Shown: piece by piece, positions 8,113 through 11,834 of the stretch
Numbering within the stretch: the first letter of the stretch is position 1
How the letters are laid out: each line of letters begins with the position of its first letter
Translations under genes and position numbers: made by a program
The notes under the pieces: model-generated
Told to the model about the DNA's origin: nothing
Databases searched by the model: none
What the model saw: only the letters and a program-made list of their open reading frames with translations
Assembly (NCBI GenBank): GCA_022510985.1
Contig: JAFLSL010000016.1
Location: 1 to 11,834, forward strand
Source of the DNA: Ruminococcus sp.
GTDB lineage: Bacteria; Bacillota; Clostridia; Oscillospirales; Acutalibacteraceae
Direction of reading: 5' to 3'
DNA length: 11,834 bases

Positions 8113-8958
8113 ATGAGAGAATTTTTTTCGGGAAAAAATGCAAAAATCCTTTCGATAACCGCAATAGTGCTTGTTGTTTTGGCAATTTTGGGTGCAGCGG
8201 GACATCCGCTTGTGTCCTCAGGTGTAAATCTTTTGACCAAAGGTCTTTCTCAGGTCAGTGCCGCCGCAGCAAGCGAGGGTGAAAAAACCTACGACGAGCT
8301 TTTAGAAGAGAACAAAAAGCTTAAAAAAGATGCGGCAGATTTGCGAACACAGCTCGTGGATTATTACGATATAAAAGATGAAAACGCACGTCTTTGGAAA
8401 TATTACAGGATAAAAAAGACAAACCCCGACTACGAGATTATGCCCGCGTCCGTTATCCGTCGTGACAGCAGTCAGGATTTCTACTCCTTTACCGTTGATG
8501 TCGGAACCTCAAACGGCGTTGAGGTGCAAGATCCCGTAATTACCGAAAACGGGCTTATCGGGTTTGTAAGCTCCGCAAGTGCCGTAAGCTGCAAAGTTAC
8601 AACAATTCTTTCGCCCGATTTACAGGCGGGGGCTGTTGACAAACGCACCGCGGACAGCGGAGTTGTCGCCGGAAACGCACTTTATACCGATGAAAACAAA
8701 ACAACGCTCACAAAAATCGACGCAGGCGTAAGGATAAAAAAAGGCGATATTATAACAACCTCGGGAATCGGCGGAATTTACCCCGCAAACCTTATTGTCG
8801 GGGAAGTCAGCGATATAAAGTACGACAGCTACGACGCGACAAAGTACGCGGTTGTAAAGTCGTACGAAAATATAAAAAAGGTCACGGATGTTGTAATTCT
8901 GACCGATTTTAAAAACAAGGGTGAAATCAAGCGTATCTCCGGCAAGGGGGACAGATGA
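8113..8958 (+). CDS. mreC: Rod shape-determining protein MreC
   Basis: MreC is a membrane-anchored scaffold that links cytoplasmic MreB to the wall synthases. The 281-residue protein has a short cytoplasmic N-terminus, one membrane segment at about 12-29, a predicted coiled coil at about 57-95 (YDELLEENKKLKKD and onward) that mediates dimerisation, and a beta-rich outer domain. Family hallmarks in that domain are PASVIRRDSSQDFYSF, FTVDVGTSNGV followed by DPVITENGLIGFV, and TSGIGGIYPANLIVGEV. The ribosome site is only moderate (TTGGGAT). The last bases, ATGA, are shared with the start of mreD, so their translation is coupled. The N-terminal coiled coil is preceded by an Ala/Ser-rich stretch (SAAAASEG), a normal linker. 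Confidence 0.95.
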   Translation: MREFFSGKNAKILSITAIVLVVLAILGAAGHPLVSSGVNLLTKGLSQVSAAAASEGEKTYDELLEENKKLKKDAADLRTQLVDYYDIKDENARLWKYYRIKKTNPDYEIMPASVIRRDSSQDFYSFTVDVGTSNGVEVQDPVITENGLIGFVSSASAVSCKVTTILSPDLQAGAVDKRTADSGVVAGNALYTDENKTTLTKIDAGVRIKKGDIITTSGIGGIYPANLIVGEVSDIKYDSYDATKYAVVKSYENIKKVTDVVILTDFKNKGEIKRISGKGDR

Positions 8959-9467
8959 TGGATAAAAAATTTACCGTCGTCCGTTATTTTGCCTACGGTA
9001 TGGAGATTTTACTTCTCTTTATTTTGCAGTCAACGCCGAATTTAATCCCCGAGCTTTTTGGCGGAAAACCGCTCCTTCTGATTCCTGCCGCAATTACAAT
9101 TGCACTCTTTGAGCCTGAAATCCCCGCAATGTTCTTCGGGATTTCAAGCGGTATTCTGCTCGATTTAGGATACGGCGATAATATCGGCTTTTATACCGTA
9201 ACGCTTGGTGTAATTTGTTTTTTGCTCGGCTGGATTTTCAGAGATTATATGGTTGTAAGCTTTCTTAACGCGACTGCTTTTACCACGGTCATCACTACGG
9301 GTCTTATTTGTCTTTACTTTCTTTTTTTCTACATTTTTGCGGGCAAAGGCGAGGCCGGATTTTACTTTGTAAACCACTATATTTCAAAAATCGTTTATAC
9401 ATTTTTATGCGGAGTAATTCTCTATTTTCTTAACAAAGCGATTTTCCGCAGTCTACTTGATTATTAA
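8955..9467 (+). CDS. mreD: Rod shape-determining protein MreD
   Basis: MreD is a small integral membrane protein of the elongation complex. The 170 residues contain about five or six hydrophobic segments, including IPAAITIALFEPEIPAMFFG, the DLGYGDNIGFYT loop and a terminal LCGVILYFLNKAIF helix. Sequence identity in this family is low, so the call leans on hydropathy, the length near 165 and position between mreC and a class B PBP. The ATG at 8955 overlaps the mreC stop (ATGA). A second ATG directly after it at 8958 has better spacing (7 nt) from the GGGGG at 8946-8950 and is an equally likely start. It would shorten the protein by one residue. Confidence 0.88.
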   Translation: MMDKKFTVVRYFAYGMEILLLFILQSTPNLIPELFGGKPLLLIPAAITIALFEPEIPAMFFGISSGILLDLGYGDNIGFYTVTLGVICFLLGWIFRDYMVVSFLNATAFTTVITTGLICLYFLFFYIFAGKGEAGFYFVNHYISKIVYTFLCGVILYFLNKAIFRSLLDY

Positions 9468-9493
9468 TTAAATTTTATTTTGGAGGTGATTTT

Positions 9494-11545
9494 ATGCGGC
9501 CAAACGACGACAGAGAAAAACAGGCTTTTGAAAAGCATTTTATTCAAAAGCGTTCGGTTATCTGCATAATCATCCTTCTTGTTATCTTTTTTGCCTTTGT
9601 GTGCAAGCTTTTTATGTGGCAGATTGTCGAGGGAGAAGAATACGGCAAGCTCGCCGACACCTCAACAGCCTATACCGTCACGACCGACGCAACCCGCGGT
9701 GAAATTCTCGACCGAAACGGCGTCGGCTTAGCCGTTAACCGCACGGGGTATCAAATTGTACTTGATAAGCTTTATATCGACCCCGAAAAGCTCGACAATA
9801 CTATCCTTTCGCTCATCGACCTTATGGAAAAGCGTGACGAAAAATGGATAAATATTCTGCCTGTCAGGATAAGCTCGAACGGTACTTTTAAATTTAAAAA
9901 GAGTATGCCCGATGAGATAAAAACCCTGAAATCCAAGGATTTTCTCGATTTAAAGGCATCCGACAACGCTGAAACCTGTATGAAACTTCTGACCGAGCGT
10001 TATGATATCGACACAAAAAAGATAAAGAACAAAAAAGAACTTAAAAATCTCGTTTCTGTTCACTATAATATGGAGCGTACATGGTATTCAAACACCAATC
10101 CCTACATTTTCGCAAAAGGGATAAGCTCCGATATGCTCGCTATCGTCAGCGAAAATATGCAGAGCGTCAGCGGTGTGGAAATCCAGACTTATTTAACACG
10201 CTATAACCCCGAGGGCAGTCTTGCACCTCATATTCTCGGTGCACTCGGCAGTATTACTCAGGAAGAATTTGAGGCTAAAAATAAAGAAGGAAAAGACTAC
10301 GGATTTAACGACAGCATTGGAAAATTCGGTCTTGAGCTTGCCTACGAGGACGAACTCAAAGGGGTGGGCGGAGAGCGTATTGTGCAGAAAAATTCCGACG
10401 GTAATGTCACTAAGGTTGTCGAATCCGTAAACGCAAAGCCGGGAAACACCCTGTATCTCACTATCGACAGTAAACTGCAGAAGGTTGCAAACGATGCACT
10501 CGAAAAGCAGATAAAAGCGGCGAGAGAATTCGGAAAAAAAGAGGCGTCCTACAAGGGTAAAGGTCAGGGTGAGGACTGCAAAACCGGTGCCGTAGTTATG
10601 CTTAACGTAAAGGACTTTTCCGTTCTTGCAGCGGCAAGCTACCCGACCTACAACATTAACAAATATTCAAAATACGATGATTATTACGTAAAACTCGCCG
10701 AAGACAAGGATGCCCCAATGTACAACCGTGCCTTTATCGGCTCGTTTGCTCCCGGCTCGGTATTCAAGCCCTGCGTTGCGGCAGCCTCTCTTCAGGAAAA
10801 TATAATCGACGAGGGAACATTTATAACCTGTACCAAAAATTACGACTACTACCCCACAAACCCCGTTGCGTGTATGGGAACTCACGGTTCAATCGGGCTG
10901 AGAACCGCACTCACAAAAAGCTGTAACTACTATTTTGCCGAAACGGGACGCAGACTCGGAATTGACACAATGTACCTCTATGCGGAAAAATTCGGTCTGG
11001 GCGAAAAAACGGGACTTGAGGTTGAAGAAAGCAACGGAACCCTCGCAGGCCGTGACAGCAAAACGTGGCAAGAGGGTAACACCGTTCAGGCAGCAATCGG
11101 TCAGTCTGACAACACCTTTACTCCCGTTCAGCTTGCAACCTACACCGCGACTATCGCGAACAACGGAACGCGACTTCGCACCCATCTCGTTAAGGAAATC
11201 AAAAACTACAAAAGAACAAAAACAGTTTACGAATACGACACAAAAAATCCCGAAGTTGAGGACACCTCGGGCGTTTCAAAATACAACCTCGCAATCGTTC
11301 AAAACAGTATGAGGAATGTTGTCGCATCCCCCGAAGGAACGGCATACTCTGTGTTCGGAAATTACGGCGTTGCCGTTGCGGGAAAAACGGGAACAGCTGA
11401 AAACGCAGGCTCGGACCACACGGTATTCATCTGCTACGCACCGTTTGACAAGCCAGAGGTTGCCGTTGCCGTTGTACTTGAACACGGTGCTCACGGAAAA
11501 TACAGTATGAATGTCTCAAAATCTCTCCTCGACGAATATTTTTAA
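9494..11545 (+). CDS. mrdA: Class B penicillin-binding protein (PBP2/MrdA type transpeptidase)
   Basis: This is a transpeptidase that cross-links peptidoglycan during elongation, working with a RodA-type glycosyltransferase. The 683-residue protein has a basic cytoplasmic N-terminus, one membrane segment at about 21-43, and a PBP-dimer pedestal starting at TRGEILDRNGVGLAVNR. The transpeptidase domain carries the three active-site motifs: SVFK with nucleophile Ser422 and Lys425, SCN at Ser476-Asn478, and KTG at 631-633 (KTGTAENAG). A cysteine pair lies between the first two motifs (in TCTKNYDYY and ACMGTHG) and could form an extracellular disulfide, as in related PBPs. The start is fixed by the strong GGAGGTGA at 9482-9489. 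It follows mreD by 26 nt. It is not FtsI/SpoVD, since PASTA domains are absent and the mre context fits elongation. The mrdA symbol is given by function; Firmicutes names such as pbpA or pbpH also occur. Confidence 0.92.
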   Translation: MRPNDDREKQAFEKHFIQKRSVICIIILLVIFFAFVCKLFMWQIVEGEEYGKLADTSTAYTVTTDATRGEILDRNGVGLAVNRTGYQIVLDKLYIDPEKLDNTILSLIDLMEKRDEKWINILPVRISSNGTFKFKKSMPDEIKTLKSKDFLDLKASDNAETCMKLLTERYDIDTKKIKNKKELKNLVSVHYNMERTWYSNTNPYIFAKGISSDMLAIVSENMQSVSGVEIQTYLTRYNPEGSLAPHILGALGSITQEEFEAKNKEGKDYGFNDSIGKFGLELAYEDELKGVGGERIVQKNSDGNVTKVVESVNAKPGNTLYLTIDSKLQKVANDALEKQIKAAREFGKKEASYKGKGQGEDCKTGAVVMLNVKDFSVLAAASYPTYNINKYSKYDDYYVKLAEDKDAPMYNRAFIGSFAPGSVFKPCVAAASLQENIIDEGTFITCTKNYDYYPTNPVACMGTHGSIGLRTALTKSCNYYFAETGRRLGIDTMYLYAEKFGLGEKTGLEVEESNGTLAGRDSKTWQEGNTVQAAIGQSDNTFTPVQLATYTATIANNGTRLRTHLVKEIKNYKRTKTVYEYDTKNPEVEDTSGVSKYNLAIVQNSMRNVVASPEGTAYSVFGNYGVAVAGKTGTAENAGSDHTVFICYAPFDKPEVAVAVVLEHGAHGKYSMNVSKSLLDEYF

Positions 11546-11580
11546 TTTTCTTCGTCGTACACTGCATTCCTTCTCTTAAG

Positions 11581-11631
11581 TTCATATCCCCCTGACCTTC
11601 GTGCCACTATCAGGCTTTGGATAGATATGAA
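11581..11631 (+). other. Nested hairpin in the mre 3' region
   Basis: TTCATATC (11581-11588) pairs perfectly with GATATGAA (11624-11631). Inside, CCTGA (11591-11595) pairs with TCAGG (11610-11614). An alternative outer pairing TATCC/GGATA (11585-11589 with 11619-11623) is possible. The structure sits in a stretch between the PBP stop and the terminator with no convincing gene and is not followed by a U tract, so it is not itself a terminator. It may protect the mRNA end or belong to a small RNA released from it. Confidence 0.45.
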
Positions 11632-11689
11632 AAGTTCTGCGATAGACTGTTATTATAAATTTTTATGTAAGATATTACTTTTAATAATC

Positions 11690-11716
11690 ACCTGCTCTTA
11701 ATTGAGTGGGTTTTTT
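11690..11716 (+). terminator. Intrinsic terminator of the mre-PBP cluster
   Basis: ACCTGCTC (11690-11697) pairs with GAGTGGGT (11704-11711), an 8-bp stem with two G-U pairs and a TTAATT loop. It is followed by TTTTT (11712-11716) and ATTT. It lies about 145 nt after the PBP stop and is the first good + strand terminator beyond mreB. Confidence 0.75.
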
Positions 11717-11738
11717 ATTTGATAAACAAGGAATCCTT

Positions 11739-11772
11739 CTGTACAGATGCTCGGCTTCGAGCCTGCCTACAG
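11739..11772. other. Small two-part hairpin in the intergenic tail
   Basis: An outer CTGTA (11739-11743) pairs with TACAG (11768-11772), and an inner GCTCG (11749-11753) pairs with CGAGC (11758-11762) around GCTT. It is followed by CTTTTGTTT on the + strand, so it could be a back-up terminator. The region around it holds no gene. Confidence 0.35.
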
Positions 11773-11780
11773 CTTTTGTT

Positions 11781-11822
11781 TAGATAAAAGAAACGAGGTA
11801 CTCGGTTGAGTACCTCATTTCT
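11781..11822 (-). terminator. Intrinsic terminator of a minus-strand tRNA gene
   Basis: A 9-bp perfect stem GAGGTACTC (11795-11803) / GAGTACCTC (11808-11816) is extended by AGAAA/TTTCT (11789-11793 with 11818-11822) across one mismatch. On the - strand it is followed by a U-rich tail (complement of 11781-11788). It lies directly after the CCA of the tRNA and probably ends its transcript. Confidence 0.8.
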
Positions 11823-11823
11823 A

Positions 11824-11834
11824 TGGAGCTGATA
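11824..11834 (-). tRNA. tRNA gene, 3' end only (probably tRNA-Thr)
   Basis: On the - strand the last 11 bases read TATCAGC-T-CCA, which fits seven acceptor-stem bases, one discriminator base and an encoded CCA. The intrinsic terminator directly after it supports this. A 5' partner GCTGATA would be expected to the right of the window. An acceptor of this sequence with a T discriminator is one I associate with tRNA-Thr in related bacteria, but the anticodon is not visible, so the identity is a guess. Confidence 0.6.

Noticed and set aside
11427..11585. 52-codon open frame on the - strand with AGGGGG before its ATG
   Set aside because: Most of it is antisense to the end of the PBP gene, the G run is only 2 nt from the ATG, and its composition (Arg/Gln-rich) looks like a shadow.
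11739..11746. CTGTACAG palindrome as a LexA-type site
   Set aside because: LexA boxes need a longer spaced dyad; here the sequence forms part of a larger hairpin and is near no promoter.

Overview
The window looks like an ordinary housekeeping stretch of a Firmicutes chromosome of the class Clostridia, most likely a ruminococcal (Oscillospiraceae-type) gut or rumen anaerobe. This rests on AT-rich intergenic DNA with sigma-A-like promoters (TTGACA/TATAAT), strong G-rich Shine-Dalgarno sites, short lipoproteins of Gram-positive type, and an mreBCD plus class B PBP cell-shape cluster. The genus is inferred from overall character, not from a database match. I see no prophage, insertion sequence, CRISPR array or defence system.

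Left part (1-2143). The 3' end of serS (seryl-tRNA synthetase) is followed by a small lipoprotein gene on the + strand. A convergent lipoprotein gene on the - strand comes next, and a strong, probably bidirectional hairpin terminator separates the two. The - strand lipoprotein shares a short intergenic region with guaB, and that region carries two well-formed promoters facing away from each other.

Middle part (2144-6932). guaB (IMP dehydrogenase, guanine nucleotide synthesis) is a single-gene unit with its own promoter and terminator. A second unit pairs zapA (FtsZ-ring regulator with an unusually long coiled-coil tail) with an overlapping U32-family/DUF3656 gene, probably an RNA hydroxylase of the RlhA/TrhP kind. 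dut (dUTPase) follows after a 151-bp gap that contains an unusual pair of TTTGCAAG repeats exactly 20 bp apart.

Right part (6933-11545). This is the cell elongation cluster: mreB (actin-like filament), mreC and mreD (membrane scaffold) and a class B penicillin-binding protein (PBP2/MrdA type). mreB has its own promoter. A hairpin with a U-rich tail lies between mreB and mreC and could reduce transcription of the membrane genes. mreC and mreD overlap by 4 bases. Together these genes guide and perform lateral-wall peptidoglycan synthesis, and zapA ties the region to cell division.

Right end (11546-11834). This stretch has no convincing gene but is rich in structure. It holds a nested hairpin, a + strand intrinsic terminator for the mre cluster, another small hairpin, and a - strand intrinsic terminator directly beyond the CCA end of a tRNA gene that runs off the window (acceptor strand 3' half only, probably tRNA-Thr).

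The most useful points for follow-up are the archaeal/eukaryote-like signature motifs of this SerRS, the repeat pair before dut, the mreB-mreC hairpin, the second cysteine cluster in the U32 protein, and the near-identical promoter segment shared by the first lipoprotein and guaB. None of these amounts to a clearly new system.
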